A stretch of DNA of 64,000 nucleotides from Flavobacterium branchiicola (GTDB lineage Bacteria; Bacteroidota; Bacteroidia; Flavobacteriales; Flavobacteriaceae), in NCBI RefSeq assembly GCF_018383905.1, contig NZ_JAGYWA010000002.1, positions 62,001 through 126,000 of the forward strand, in the 5' to 3' direction. Below are positions 27,262 to 36,472 of the stretch, piece after piece. The notes beneath the pieces are model-generated. The model was not told the origin of the DNA. It saw nothing but the letters and a program-made list of their open reading frames with translations, and made no database searches. Position 1 is the stretch's first letter. Every line of letters starts with the position of its first letter. Position numbers and translations under genes: made by a program.

Positions 27262-29649
27262 ATGAAAAAAGCAATTCTCCTTATTTTTTTAGTAGTACCA
27301 TTATTTTGTTTAGCACAAACTTCATTAAAATTAAAAGGAAAAGTAACCAGCGAAACAACTTCATTAGAATGGGTAGATGTTTCAATCTCAAATATAGAAG
27401 GAAAAATTATTGATGGAACCACAACGAAGCAAGATGGCTCTTTTGAAATCAATCTTAAAAGTGGTACTTATAAAATCAGAATCAGCCTTTTGGGTTTTAC
27501 GGATTATGAAAAAGAAATTTCAGTAGAAAAAGATACAGATTTAGGGATTATTATTTTGAACGAAAACGAAACAAAATTAGTTGAAGTTGTCATTCAGTCT
27601 AAAAAGAAAACCATTGAGCAAAAAACAGATCGTTTGGTGTATAATCTTGAAAATAATGTCACGAATGTTGGGGGAGATGCTTTGAGTGCGATTAACACTG
27701 CGCCTGGTGTTGTAGTGCAAAATAATACAATTAATATATTAGGCAAAGGGACTTCGAGAGTGATGATTGACGGGAGAATGATTGAATTAACGGGCGAAGA
27801 ATTGAATAATTTTTTAAAATCAATTTCTGCAAGTGATATTAAGAATATTGAAATTATAAGTAATCCGCCGGCAAAATATGAAGCTGAAGGAACTGGTGGA
27901 CTGATTAATATTATCATGAAAAAAGGAACTCGTGATTCCTGGAAAAATACTACGACAGCTTCTTACGATCAAAGCAAATATGGCATTTTTACCTTGAGAG
28001 ATAATTTCTTTTACAATAAAAATAAATTCCGTTTCTCTGCAAGTGTTAACGGAAAAACAGGGTACAGAAATATAGATGAAGTTTCGGATGTTTATTTTGA
28101 AGATGGACTTTCGACCATGAACGCAACAACAAAATTAAAAAACGAAAACCTATCGGGAAAAATAGCTTTAGATTATGATTTTTCAGAAAAAACGACAGTT
28201 GGTTTTCAATTTATAAATGATAGAAATAATCCTGATTTTCAATCTGATATTCTAATTAATAGATTTGACACGCAAAATCAATTGAAGAATTACACGATCA
28301 ATACTAGTTTTGCAGACAGAGCATCGAGTAATCAAACCTATAACGCACATTTGATTACAAAACTGGATTCTCTAAATAGAAAATTATCCTTTGATGCAGA
28401 TTACTTTAATTACAATTCAAAATTTGATCGTGAGTTTATGGCTAATAACTATTTACCAGACGGAACTTTTGTAGATGTGAATCAATCTGGAAGAAATATT
28501 TCGAATCAGGATATTGATAATTTGAGTTTTAAAGCCGATATGGAGCATCCGCTTCAGGCGTTGAATTTATCTTATGGTGCTAAAATGAGTTTTACAAATA
28601 GTATAAGTGATGTGCTTTTTTACGATACTATTTCGGGAACGCCTGTATTAGACCCGAATCAATCGAATAGATTTAAATACACCGAAAATAATCAGGCGGT
28701 TTATATTAACGGAGATAAAAAGATTAATGAGAAATGGAATTTTCAATTGGGATTGCGACTTGAAAATACACAAACGACAGGATTTTCTGAAACGCTGAAT
28801 CAGGAAACAGTAAATGATTATTTTAAACTTTTTCCGACCGTTTTTGCTTCATACAAAAAGAATGAGAATAATAATTTTAGTCTGAATTATGGAAAAAGAA
28901 TCAACAGACCACGATTTGATTTACTGAATCCATTCCGAATTTACATTAGCAGTAATAGTTATTCTGAAGGGAATCCGTTTTTGAAACCTTCTTTTAGTGA
29001 TAATTTTGAGTTTGCACATTCGTATAAAGAAATTTTAAGAACAAGTGTTACCGTAAATTTAGTTACAAATGGTTATGGCGTTTTATTCACTTCAAACCCG
29101 GAAACAAATACGCAAATCGTAACGCGTGATAATTATTTTAAAAGTTTAAATTATGGTATTGGAGAAACGTATTCGGCAAGTTTTGCAGAATGGTGGCAAA
29201 GTGAAAATTCATTGTATTTTTTAGGTGCAAAAACAGAATTTATTAAAGATATAAATGCAACGCCATCTAATAGTTTAGAAATTGATTTTTCTACCAATAA
29301 TACTTTCGTGCTGGGGAAAACAACAAAGCTACAAATTGATTTTTCGTATACTCCGCCTTATAAAAGTGGTTTGTATGAAATAGGATATACTTCTAGTTTT
29401 GACATTGGATTCAAACATGATTTATTGAATAAAACCATGCAAATTGCATTTTTAGCCAATGATATTTTTAATACGTCTTATTTAAAAGATTTCACTTCGG
29501 TTGTAAATGGTGTGAAACAGGTTTATAGCAGTAATGAAAGCAATCGATTTGTTCGTTTGTCTGTAGTTTACAATTTTGGAAACAAAAAAATTAACGTAAA
29601 GGAACGTAATTTTGGAAATCAGGACGAGAGAAAGAGAGCTGCAAATTAA
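27262..29649 (+). CDS. TonB-dependent receptor / outer-membrane beta-barrel family protein
   Basis: 795 residues: signal peptide 1-19 (FCLAQ), carboxypeptidase-regulatory-like domain 22-95, plug-like domain with MIDGRMIEL and NIEIISNPPAKYEAEGTGGLINIIMKK, and a barrel of the OMP_b-brl_3 type with repeated R(N/D)xxF and a final YNFGNKK segment. It lacks a clear C-terminal aromatic residue; the tail is charged (KRAAN). The preceding AraC regulator probably controls it. Ligand unknown. Confidence 0.9.
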   Translation: MKKAILLIFLVVPLFCLAQTSLKLKGKVTSETTSLEWVDVSISNIEGKIIDGTTTKQDGSFEINLKSGTYKIRISLLGFTDYEKEISVEKDTDLGIIILNENETKLVEVVIQSKKKTIEQKTDRLVYNLENNVTNVGGDALSAINTAPGVVVQNNTINILGKGTSRVMIDGRMIELTGEELNNFLKSISASDIKNIEIISNPPAKYEAEGTGGLINIIMKKGTRDSWKNTTTASYDQSKYGIFTLRDNFFYNKNKFRFSASVNGKTGYRNIDEVSDVYFEDGLSTMNATTKLKNENLSGKIALDYDFSEKTTVGFQFINDRNNPDFQSDILINRFDTQNQLKNYTINTSFADRASSNQTYNAHLITKLDSLNRKLSFDADYFNYNSKFDREFMANNYLPDGTFVDVNQSGRNISNQDIDNLSFKADMEHPLQALNLSYGAKMSFTNSISDVLFYDTISGTPVLDPNQSNRFKYTENNQAVYINGDKKINEKWNFQLGLRLENTQTTGFSETLNQETVNDYFKLFPTVFASYKKNENNNFSLNYGKRINRPRFDLLNPFRIYISSNSYSEGNPFLKPSFSDNFEFAHSYKEILRTSVTVNLVTNGYGVLFTSNPETNTQIVTRDNYFKSLNYGIGETYSASFAEWWQSENSLYFLGAKTEFIKDINATPSNSLEIDFSTNNTFVLGKTTKLQIDFSYTPPYKSGLYEIGYTSSFDIGFKHDLLNKTMQIAFLANDIFNTSYLKDFTSVVNGVKQVYSSNESNRFVRLSVVYNFGNKKINVKERNFGNQDERKRAAN

Positions 29650-29663
29650 AATTAGATAATTAG

Positions 29664-29711
29664 AAAATGTGTCAATTAGAAAATTATCTCATTATCTAAT
29701 TGACACATTTT
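29664..29711. terminator. Bidirectional terminator/hairpin
   Basis: Perfect 17-bp arms, AAAATGTGTCAATTAGA at 29664-29680 and its complement at 29695-29711, between convergent TonB receptor and ZIP genes. Confidence 0.8.
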
Positions 29712-29719
29712 TTAATTTA

Positions 29720-30388
29720 TTATAAAAAGAATGCTAATAGAATTCCAAGAACAATCATGGAAACTTTGGCAACATTGAATTTATGTCCTTCGCTGCTTTC
29801 AAAGATAATAGTCGATGAAATGTGGAATAAAATTCCGATTACAATTGCGGTTATTTCGGTGTAATAATCATTCAGGAAAACAAGATATTCGGATGCAATT
29901 GTACCAAGCGGAGTCATGATTGCAAAAACCAGCATAAAAGCAAATATGGCTTTTTTATTTAAATCGGCATTGATGAAAAATGTCGTTAAAATCACAGCAA
30001 TTGGCAAATGATGAATGGCAATTCCGATTGCTAAACCATGATGATGACTCACCGGAAAACCTTCTAAAAAAGCATGAATACACAGACTGATAAATAAAAG
30101 CCAAGGAATCTGAGACATTTTTGCGTGTCCGTGTACGTGTCCGTGTTCTGCTCCTTTAGAGAAAAACTCCAACACGATCTGGAACAAAATCCCGACCATT
30201 ATAAATACACCAATGTTGTGATTATGTGATTCGTAAACTTCCGGCAAAAGATGCATTACGGTTAATGATAACAAAAATGAACCGCTAAAAGCCAGTAATA
30301 ATTTTAAATTGGTTTTGTTATTGGGTTTAATAAACAAAGCCACACCATATCCTAAAAGTACAGAAAATAAGGGTAGTAGGTAGTTCAT
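29720..30388 (-). CDS. ZIP-family metal transporter
   Basis: 222 residues with about seven to eight membrane helices. A histidine-rich loop EHGHVHGH (81-88) and the ZIP metal-site helices SLCIHAFLEGFP (H105, E109) and IAIHHLPIA (H126, H127, P129) indicate divalent metal uptake, probably zinc or iron, across the inner membrane. Shorter than E. coli ZupT (257). Hairpin DNA lies just upstream of the start. No regulator gene is adjacent. Confidence 0.9.
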   Translation of the reverse strand: MNYLLPLFSVLLGYGVALFIKPNNKTNLKLLLAFSGSFLLSLTVMHLLPEVYESHNHNIGVFIMVGILFQIVLEFFSKGAEHGHVHGHAKMSQIPWLLFISLCIHAFLEGFPVSHHHGLAIGIAIHHLPIAVILTTFFINADLNKKAIFAFMLVFAIMTPLGTIASEYLVFLNDYYTEITAIVIGILFHISSTIIFESSEGHKFNVAKVSMIVLGILLAFFL

Positions 30389-30390
30389 CT

Positions 30391-30481
30391 TTTTTGTTTA
30401 ATCGTTTTTTGTTTAATTGTTTAATCGGTTTTTTGTTAGTTTGTTTAGTGATTAAACAAATTAACGGTTTAACGATTAAAC
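30391..30481. repeat. Inverted GTTTAAT-type heptad element
   Basis: Left half 30395-30428 contains repeated GTTTAATCG/GTTTAATTG words; right half 30450-30481 contains GATTAAAC and GTTTAACGATTAAAC, so the halves pair imperfectly. It lies between the methyltransferase stop (30482) and the ZIP start (30388), both on the minus strand. Confidence 0.55.
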
Positions 30482-31246
30482 TTACTTAAAAATCATGATT
30501 AATCTTTCGCTTTCGGTTTTATGGAATTTTTTGAGTTTGTAATCGCCAAAAATATCCAGCAGATAAATACCTGCTTCGTCCATCAAATCCTGAAAGTCTT
30601 TCAAAGTTAAAGCTTTTACTTTTTCTGTAAAATGAAATTTTCTGCCTTGGTCTTCAAAATCAATTTCTTTAAAAATATGTCCGTCTTCAACATATCTTTT
30701 TATTTTAAAATCGATTCCTTCAACTGTTTTTACTTCTTCAGGAACCAAAGTTTCAATAACCTGATTCACGTTCATAAAATCAATTACGGCAAAACCATAT
30801 TCAGATAAACTTTCCTTAATTGCTTTTAGGGTTGTAAGGTTGTCATCGTCGCTTTCAAAATACCCAAAGCTTGTAAAAAGATTAAAAATAGCATCAAATT
30901 TTTCTTCAAATGGTTCACGCATATCGTGAACTTTAAAATGAAGGGTTTCGTTGCTGTTTTTATTAGCTTCGGCTATACTGTTTTCAGACAAATCTGCACC
31001 CAGGACATCAAAACCTAATTGGTTAAGATAAATAGAATGACGCCCTTTTCCGCAAGCGAGGTCCAATACTTTTGCTTTTTCGGGAAGATTAAGGTAATGC
31101 GTTAAATTATCCATAAAAATCTGAGCTTCACGATAATTTCTATCCTTATAAAGAATGTGATAATAAGGTGTGTCAAACCATGAAGTAAACCAGTTTTCGG
31201 TATTACGTTCCGGATTTGGTGTTGATGAGTTATGCGATTCAGACAT
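30482..31246 (-). CDS. Class I SAM-dependent methyltransferase
   Basis: 254 residues, Rossmann-like. Motif I is VLDLACGKGRHS (60-71), followed by GADLSENSI at the end of strand 2 and the IFNLFTSFGYF region after motif II. This resembles the cyclopropane/UbiE-like small-molecule methyltransferases (Methyltransf_25 type); the substrate is unknown. It shares a compact divergent promoter region with the RNA methyltransferase gene at 31382. Confidence 0.85.
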   Translation of the reverse strand: MSESHNSSTPNPERNTENWFTSWFDTPYYHILYKDRNYREAQIFMDNLTHYLNLPEKAKVLDLACGKGRHSIYLNQLGFDVLGADLSENSIAEANKNSNETLHFKVHDMREPFEEKFDAIFNLFTSFGYFESDDDNLTTLKAIKESLSEYGFAVIDFMNVNQVIETLVPEEVKTVEGIDFKIKRYVEDGHIFKEIDFEDQGRKFHFTEKVKALTLKDFQDLMDEAGIYLLDIFGDYKLKKFHKTESERLIMIFK

Positions 31247-31276
31247 TTATTCTATTTCAATTAATTCAAAGTCCGG

Positions 31277-31284
31277 CAAATTTA
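31277..31284 (-). promoter_or_regulatory. -7 box, leftward promoter
   Basis: Minus strand reads TAAATTTG, a perfect TAnnTTTG match 30 nt before the methyltransferase start. It lies 3 bp from the rightward box at 31288-31295. Confidence 0.5.
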
Positions 31285-31287
31285 GTG

Positions 31288-31295
31288 TATTTTTG
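31288..31295 (+). promoter_or_regulatory. -7 box, rightward promoter
   Basis: TATTTTTG, a perfect TAnnTTTG match. Both boxes are embedded in an inverted repeat, CGGCAAA (31274-31280) and TTTGCCG (31292-31298), between the divergent genes. Confidence 0.5.
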
Positions 31296-31381
31296 CCGAA
31301 AAATTACTATTTCGCGACGATACCTAAATAAACGTTAGCATCTAAATGTGATTGGAGTAGTTTTTTTAAACAAAAATAAAG

Positions 31382-32539
31382 ATGGAAGAAAATTTTAGAA
31401 TGATTGCCAAATGTTTTTTTGGTTTTGAAGAAATATTAGAGCAGGAATTGCGTGCACTTGGTGCTCAGGATGTAGAAAAAGGGGTTAGAATGGTGAGTTT
31501 TAAAGGAGATAAAGGTTTTATGTACAAAGCCAATTTATCGCTTAGAACGGCACTTAAAGTTTTAAAACCTATTTATTCGTTTAGGGCAAATAACGAACAG
31601 GCATTGTATAAAGGAATTTCGGGCGTTAACTGGTCGAAATTATTAAATGCCAATCAAACTTTTGTTATTGATGCAACAGTTCACTCGACTTATTTTAATC
31701 ACTCTGAATTTGTTTCTCAAAAATGTAAAGATGCAATTGTAGATCAGTTTAGAGAAAGAACGGGACAAAGACCAAGTATTGATAAACAATATCCGGATTT
31801 AAGAATCAATGTTCATATTGACAAAGATCAGGTTTCGGTTGCGTTGGATACTTCCGGAAATTCATTGCATCAGCGTGGTTACAGAACTGCAACTAATATT
31901 GCGCCAATCAACGAGGTTTTAGCAGCAGGAATTTTATTATTGTCAGGTTGGGAAGGACAAAGTCACTTTTTAGACCCAATGTGTGGTTCTGGAACTTTTC
32001 TTGCCGAAGCTGCGATGATTGCCTGCAATATTCCGGCAAACATCAACAGAAAAGAATTTGCTTTTGAAAAATGGAAAGACTGGGATAACGATTTGTTCGA
32101 TCAGATCGTAAACAGTTTAATGAAGAAAACAAAAGAGTTTCATTACACTATAAAAGGTTTTGATAAAGCACCAAGTGCCGTAAGCAAAGCAAAAGATAAC
32201 ATTAGAAATGCTAATCTTGAAGATTATGTAACGGTTTCAGAAAATAACTTTTTTGATACCGAAAAAGAAGTGGAAGGAAAACTGCACGTAGTTTTCAACC
32301 CGCCATATGATGAGCGTTTAGATATTCAGATGGAGCGATTCTATGCTAGTATTGGAGATACTTTAAAGAAAAATTATCCGGGAACCAACGCATGGTTTAT
32401 TACAGCAAATCTCGAAGCTTTAAAGTTCGTTGGACTAAAACCTTCAAGAAAAATCAAACTTTTTAACGGAAGTCTTGAAGCACGTTTGGTTAAATACGAA
32501 ATGTACGAAGGAAGTAAGAGAACGAAATTTCAATCTTAA
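31382..32539 (+). CDS. THUMP-domain 23S rRNA guanine-N2 methyltransferase-like (RlmL/Trm14 type)
   Basis: 385 residues: N-terminal ferredoxin-like/THUMP region (about 1-160), then a class I methyltransferase with motif I DPMCGSGTFLAEAA (198-211) and catalytic motif NPPYDE (306-311). It matches the RlmL half of E. coli RlmKL, which makes m2G2445 in 23S rRNA; no RlmK half is fused here. Exact target is inferred from the family. Confidence 0.9.
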   Translation: MEENFRMIAKCFFGFEEILEQELRALGAQDVEKGVRMVSFKGDKGFMYKANLSLRTALKVLKPIYSFRANNEQALYKGISGVNWSKLLNANQTFVIDATVHSTYFNHSEFVSQKCKDAIVDQFRERTGQRPSIDKQYPDLRINVHIDKDQVSVALDTSGNSLHQRGYRTATNIAPINEVLAAGILLLSGWEGQSHFLDPMCGSGTFLAEAAMIACNIPANINRKEFAFEKWKDWDNDLFDQIVNSLMKKTKEFHYTIKGFDKAPSAVSKAKDNIRNANLEDYVTVSENNFFDTEKEVEGKLHVVFNPPYDERLDIQMERFYASIGDTLKKNYPGTNAWFITANLEALKFVGLKPSRKIKLFNGSLEARLVKYEMYEGSKRTKFQS

Positions 32540-32678
32540 GCTTCTGAGGTTCTGAGCTACTAAGGTTCTAAGTGACTAAGATTCTAAGAAAGAAAAATAA
32601 AAAAACAATAAGGTTTTGAGTGTTTTAAGGTAAGTATAGAAAAAACTTAGCATCTTAGCACCTCAGAACCTTAGTAAC
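32540..32678. repeat. Octamer inverted element, copy A
   Basis: Starting on the base after the stop codon, six tandem octamers of consensus GNTNCTAA or GNTNCTGA fill 32540-32587. Four opposed TTAGNANC-type octamers fill 32647-32678. The middle holds degenerate units (GGTTTTGA, GTGTTTTA). The halves can pair into a long imperfect hairpin. It fills the gap before the small membrane protein gene. Confidence 0.75.
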
Positions 32679-32689
32679 TTTAAAAAAAA

Positions 32690-32926
32690 ATGACAAAACT
32701 ACAAATAAGAGCTTTTTTATACCAATTAGGATGTTTCGCGATTCTGTTTATTTTGGGACGCTTTTTAGTTGCGAGTTATACACAATTAACGGGACTTTGG
32801 ATTCCGATGACGGCGTTTATTGTGGCGACTTTAATTGCACCTAAATTTCAGTCAGTCAAAACTAAAGATGGCGAAAAGCTTTTTATGAAATGGATTTTTA
32901 TAAAAGGAATTAAAGAAATCGGATAA
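32690..32926 (+). CDS. Small two-helix membrane protein
   Basis: 78 residues with two hydrophobic segments (about 8-28 and 34-51) and a Lys-rich C-terminal third. No named domain. It starts just after octamer element A and precedes the racemase by 21 nt, which suggests co-transcription. Confidence 0.68.
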   Translation: MTKLQIRAFLYQLGCFAILFILGRFLVASYTQLTGLWIPMTAFIVATLIAPKFQSVKTKDGEKLFMKWIFIKGIKEIG

Positions 32927-32947
32927 TTTTAAAAACAGAAAAGTAAT

Positions 32948-33640
32948 ATGAAGAAAATTGGGCTTATTGGCGGTATTAGCTGGGTTTCAACAGCTGATTA
33001 TTACAAACTTATAAATGAAGGAATAAACAAAAAAATGGGAGGTCTTAACTTCTCAGAATGTTTGGTTTATTCGTTTAATTATGCTGACATTAAAAGAAAT
33101 AACGATAATAACGATTGGGATGCTACTTTTGAATTGCTTTTTAAAGGTTGTCAGTTCTTAAAATCGGGCGGGGCAGAAGCGATTATTTTATGCGCCAATA
33201 CCATGCATTTAATTGCAGACAGATTGCAGGAAGCAATTGATGTGCCGATTATTCATATTGCAAGTGAAACAGCAGTTGAAATTGAAAAGCAAAAACTTAA
33301 AAAAGTGGCTCTTTTAGGAACCAAGTTTACAATGGAACTTGATTTTTTTAAAGAGAGGCTTATCGCGAAAGGAATCGAAGTTATCATTCCGGAAAAACAA
33401 GAAGATAAAGATTTTATTCATTATACTATTTTTGAAGAATTGGGAAGAGGAATTGTAACTGATGAAAGCAAAAAAAGATATCTTGAAATTTCAAGTCAAT
33501 TGATTAAGGACGGTGCGGAAGGAATTGTTTTAGGTTGCACAGAAATTCCGTTGATCATTAAAGAAAATGATGTACCGGTTCCTATTTTTGATACCACGAT
33601 GATTCATGCCAATGCTGCAATAGAGTTTCAATTGTCATAA
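32948..33640 (+). CDS. Aspartate/glutamate racemase-family protein
   Basis: 230 residues with the two catalytic-type cysteines of the family: C82 (ILCANTMHLIAD) and C197 (VLGCTEIPLI). The N-terminal GLIGGISWVSTADYY fits the YgeA/aspartate racemase branch more than MurI glutamate racemase. It probably interconverts an L/D acidic amino acid without PLP. It ends with a strong hairpin shared with the convergent DUF6048 gene. Confidence 0.88.
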   Translation: MKKIGLIGGISWVSTADYYKLINEGINKKMGGLNFSECLVYSFNYADIKRNNDNNDWDATFELLFKGCQFLKSGGAEAIILCANTMHLIADRLQEAIDVPIIHIASETAVEIEKQKLKKVALLGTKFTMELDFFKERLIAKGIEVIIPEKQEDKDFIHYTIFEELGRGIVTDESKKRYLEISSQLIKDGAEGIVLGCTEIPLIIKENDVPVPIFDTTMIHANAAIEFQLS

Positions 33641-33654
33641 ATTTAGAAGAAAAT

Positions 33655-33699
33655 AAAAAAGCCACAAATTCAAAATTATAATGAATTTGTGGCTTTTTT
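33655..33699. terminator. Strong bidirectional terminator
   Basis: A 17-bp perfect stem, 33655-33671 with 33683-33699, core GCCACAAATTC/GAATTTGTGGC, flanked by A and T tracts, between convergent genes. Confidence 0.88.
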
Positions 33700-33717
33700 T
33701 ATTTCTAAAAAGAACTG

Positions 33718-34530
33718 TTATTTTTTAGCTGGTGCTACCGGAATAACGGTCTTTTTCTTGTAAATAGGAATAAAGTAAGAAACAGTATAATTAAAACCAA
33801 TTCCAAAACTTCCGTCGTAAGTTCTGTTGAATCCGGGAATGTATAAGTTATCAAAGCCATCTGGTTTTGAGTTGGCAACAAGCATTTTTAGCTGTACACC
33901 AAAACCAACAAATAGATTGTTATAAACTTTTGCTTTTAATCCCATTGCAACCTCAATCCACCCAGCGGTAAGACCATTGTATTTTTGTCCCGCAACAATA
34001 GGAGGTTGTTCTCCCCAATACGGGTTTGGATTGTAAATTTTATAGCTGTTTAATTCCTGGCTAAATGTACTGAAACCACCTCTTAACCCAATTGTAATTA
34101 AGTTTTCCATGTCAAGCCAGTTTTGGTATAAATTATAGTCAAAACCACCTTTAATGTAAGTTCCGGTTGCAGTAGAATTTAATCTGTCATCGTCTGTAGT
34201 TTTGTCTTCAAAACCAAGTTCAGCTGCTAAATAATACTTTTTTGTTAAACGCCAGTCTGCAACAACTTCAATTCCTTTATAATCTTTGTCGTATAATCCA
34301 CGAGTTAGTTTATATAAGTCAACCCCAACACGCAGGCCGTAACGATCTGTTTTAATGCTGTCTGGTTTTGCTTGCTGAATTTCTGGTTTAGCAGTTTCAG
34401 TTTTCGCTTTTGCCGGAGCAATTTCTTTTGTTGGTGTAGTAGAGGTTTCCTGAGCAGAACCTAAAAACATTGAAAAGAATAAGCAAATACTAGAAATATA
34501 TTTCAATGTGTGTTTCATTTTCTGATTCAA
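33718..34530 (-). CDS. DUF6048-family exported protein
   Basis: 270 residues (start MNQKMKHT; the second ATG at 34516-34518 is also possible). Signal peptide to about residue 27 (FLGSAQ), then a Thr/Lys/Ala/Pro-rich linker and a beta-barrel-like C-terminal part (GLRVGVDLYKL, LAAELGFEDK, VGFGVQLKML, GIGFNYTVSYFIPIYKK). It is probably an outer-membrane barrel protein. It overlaps the DUF6452 gene by 41 nt (29 nt if the second start is used). The DUF6452-DUF6048-rlmD order is one I recall from Flavobacteriaceae. Confidence 0.82.
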   Translation of the reverse strand: MNQKMKHTLKYISSICLFFSMFLGSAQETSTTPTKEIAPAKAKTETAKPEIQQAKPDSIKTDRYGLRVGVDLYKLTRGLYDKDYKGIEVVADWRLTKKYYLAAELGFEDKTTDDDRLNSTATGTYIKGGFDYNLYQNWLDMENLITIGLRGGFSTFSQELNSYKIYNPNPYWGEQPPIVAGQKYNGLTAGWIEVAMGLKAKVYNNLFVGFGVQLKMLVANSKPDGFDNLYIPGFNRTYDGSFGIGFNYTVSYFIPIYKKKTVIPVAPAKK

Positions 34531-35047
34531 TGTTATAATTTTTTACAAAAATTTGCTGCATCCAAAATCCGTCTTGATCGGTGTCAACCTGAATAAAAGG
34601 TTTAGATACCGGCGGACCATCAGATAGTGGATTAAGTGCGAAAATTGTTTTAAATCCGCAAGCTCTTGAGACATATACATTCTGACGTGTATAATTAAAT
34701 CTCACTTCATCACTGTTTCTGGCTGCAGGATTTTCATTTTGAGAATCTAATATAAAAGTAAACGTACTGAAATCTTCATTTGTTCTCAATGGAAGAGATA
34801 TCGTATTACCGTTTGCCAAATACTTTGTTATATCAGTTCCGGTTTCATTAAAAATAATTCCCTCGGGCTGATCTTTACCAATTACTTTCAAATTAGTAAC
34901 GTTTTTAAGCACAGATGGGTTATTCGCATCATAAAATTTAATGACCAATCGTGGTGTGGTTGGTGTATTTGGATCGCAAATATCATCCTTTTCACAGCTC
35001 GACAAGCCAAAAACGAAAACCAATAAAAGAGAAATTATTTTTTTCAT
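34490..35047 (-). CDS. DUF6452-family lipoprotein
   Basis: 185 residues with lipobox LSSC at Cys18, then CEKDDICDPNTPTTPRLVIKFYD, the conserved DDICDP....TP.L.I.F opening of the family. Beta-rich remainder (FNYTRQNVYVSRACGFKTIF). It starts 8 nt after the rlmD stop and overlaps the DUF6048 gene. The pair may form an outer-membrane lipoprotein-barrel complex; that is inference. Confidence 0.85.
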   Translation of the reverse strand: MKKIISLLLVFVFGLSSCEKDDICDPNTPTTPRLVIKFYDANNPSVLKNVTNLKVIGKDQPEGIIFNETGTDITKYLANGNTISLPLRTNEDFSTFTFILDSQNENPAARNSDEVRFNYTRQNVYVSRACGFKTIFALNPLSDGPPVSKPFIQVDTDQDGFWMQQIFVKNYNIESENETHIEIYF

Positions 35048-35055
35048 TTACAATA

Positions 35056-36468
35056 TTATCTTAATTCTAAAAGTACAACATTTTCTACGTGATGTGTTTG
35101 CGGAAACATATCAACCGGACGAACACGGGTTACTTTGTATTTTTCATCCATTAAAGCCAAATCACGCGCTTGTGTTGCCGAATTACAACTTACATAAACT
35201 ACTTTTTGCGGAGCAATTTTCATAATCTGATCGATTACTGCAGCATGCATTCCGTCTCTAGGCGGATCTGTAATAATAACATCCGGTTTTCCGTGTTGTG
35301 CAATAAAAGCTTCGTTGAAAACTACTTTCATGTCCCCAACAAAAAACTCACAATTGGTAATATTATTGCGTTCTGCATTTGCTTTAGCATCCAAAATGGC
35401 TTCTGGTACACTTTCTACACCAATTACTTTTTTTGCTTTTTTAGATACAAACTGTGCAATTGTTCCAGTTCCTGTATATAAATCATAAACCGTTTCATTT
35501 CCGGTAAGTCCGGCAAAATCACGTGTTATTTTGTAAAGTTCATACGCCTGATCTGAGTTGGTCTGGTAAAAAGATTTAGCATTAATACTAAATTTTAAAC
35601 CTTCCATTTCTTCCAGGATATAATCTCTTCCTTTATATAATATCACATTTTGATCGTAAATAGTATCATTTGGTTTTCCGTTTACTACATATTGTAAAGA
35701 TGTAATTTGTGGAAATTTCTCGTATAAATGATCTAAAAGTAATTCGCGATTTTCTTTGTCTTCTTCAAAAAACTGAATCAAAACCATGATTTCTCCGGTA
35801 GAAACAGTACGAATCATTACGGTACGCAATAAACCAGAATGCTCTCTTGGATTAAAGAAAGCTAAATTATGCTCGTTTGCAAATGCTCTGATTTCGTTTC
35901 TGATGGCGTTTGAAGGATCTTCCTGTAAATGACATTTTTGAATATCAAGAATTTTATCCCACATTTTCGGGATATGAAAACCTAATGCATTTCTGTTTCC
36001 TAAATCTTCGGTACTTCCAATTTCTTTTTCAGTTAACCAACGGCTGTTTGAAAATGAGAATTCCATTTTGTTTCTGTAGAAAAACTGTTTTTCAGAACCT
36101 AAAATAGTTTCAAATTCAGGAAGTTCAACTTTTCCTATTCGTTGTAAGTGATTTTTTACTTCATTTTGTTTGTAATACAGTTGTTGACTGTATTTCATAT
36201 TTTGCCATTTGCAACCTCCACAAACTCCAAAATGCTCGCAAATTGGTTCAATGCGATGTTCTGATAATTCGTGAAATTTTACGGCTTTGCCTTCATAATA
36301 GGCTTTTCTTTTTTTGAAAGTCTGTACGTCCACTACATCACCCGGTACCACATTCGGAATAAAGATTACTTTTCCGTCAGGAGCTTTCGCTACTGATACT
36401 CCTTTTGCTCCAGCGTCAAGAACCTGAATTTGATGAAAGACAACTTTGTCTGTATTTTTTCTTCCCAT
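35056..36468 (-). CDS. rlmD: 23S rRNA (uracil-1939-C5)-methyltransferase, RlmD/RumA family
   Basis: 470 residues: TRAM domain (about 1-65), 4Fe-4S cysteines C77, C83, C86 and C179 (CEHFGVCGGCKWQ and IQKCHLQ), SAM domain with DLYTGTGTIAQF (329-340), DPPRDG (401-406), and the catalytic nucleophile Cys428 in VSCNSATQ. All four cluster cysteines are present. A TAnnTTTG box sits almost on the start codon, so the message may be leaderless. First gene before DUF6452 and DUF6048. Confidence 0.94.
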   Translation of the reverse strand: MGRKNTDKVVFHQIQVLDAGAKGVSVAKAPDGKVIFIPNVVPGDVVDVQTFKKRKAYYEGKAVKFHELSEHRIEPICEHFGVCGGCKWQNMKYSQQLYYKQNEVKNHLQRIGKVELPEFETILGSEKQFFYRNKMEFSFSNSRWLTEKEIGSTEDLGNRNALGFHIPKMWDKILDIQKCHLQEDPSNAIRNEIRAFANEHNLAFFNPREHSGLLRTVMIRTVSTGEIMVLIQFFEEDKENRELLLDHLYEKFPQITSLQYVVNGKPNDTIYDQNVILYKGRDYILEEMEGLKFSINAKSFYQTNSDQAYELYKITRDFAGLTGNETVYDLYTGTGTIAQFVSKKAKKVIGVESVPEAILDAKANAERNNITNCEFFVGDMKVVFNEAFIAQHGKPDVIITDPPRDGMHAAVIDQIMKIAPQKVVYVSCNSATQARDLALMDEKYKVTRVRPVDMFPQTHHVENVVLLELR

Positions 36469-36472
36469 ACGG

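Noticed and set aside
35170..35481. Plus-strand open frames inside rlmD and other long genes
   Set aside because: They are shadows of genes on the other strand with Cys/Tyr/Phe-rich nonsense composition.
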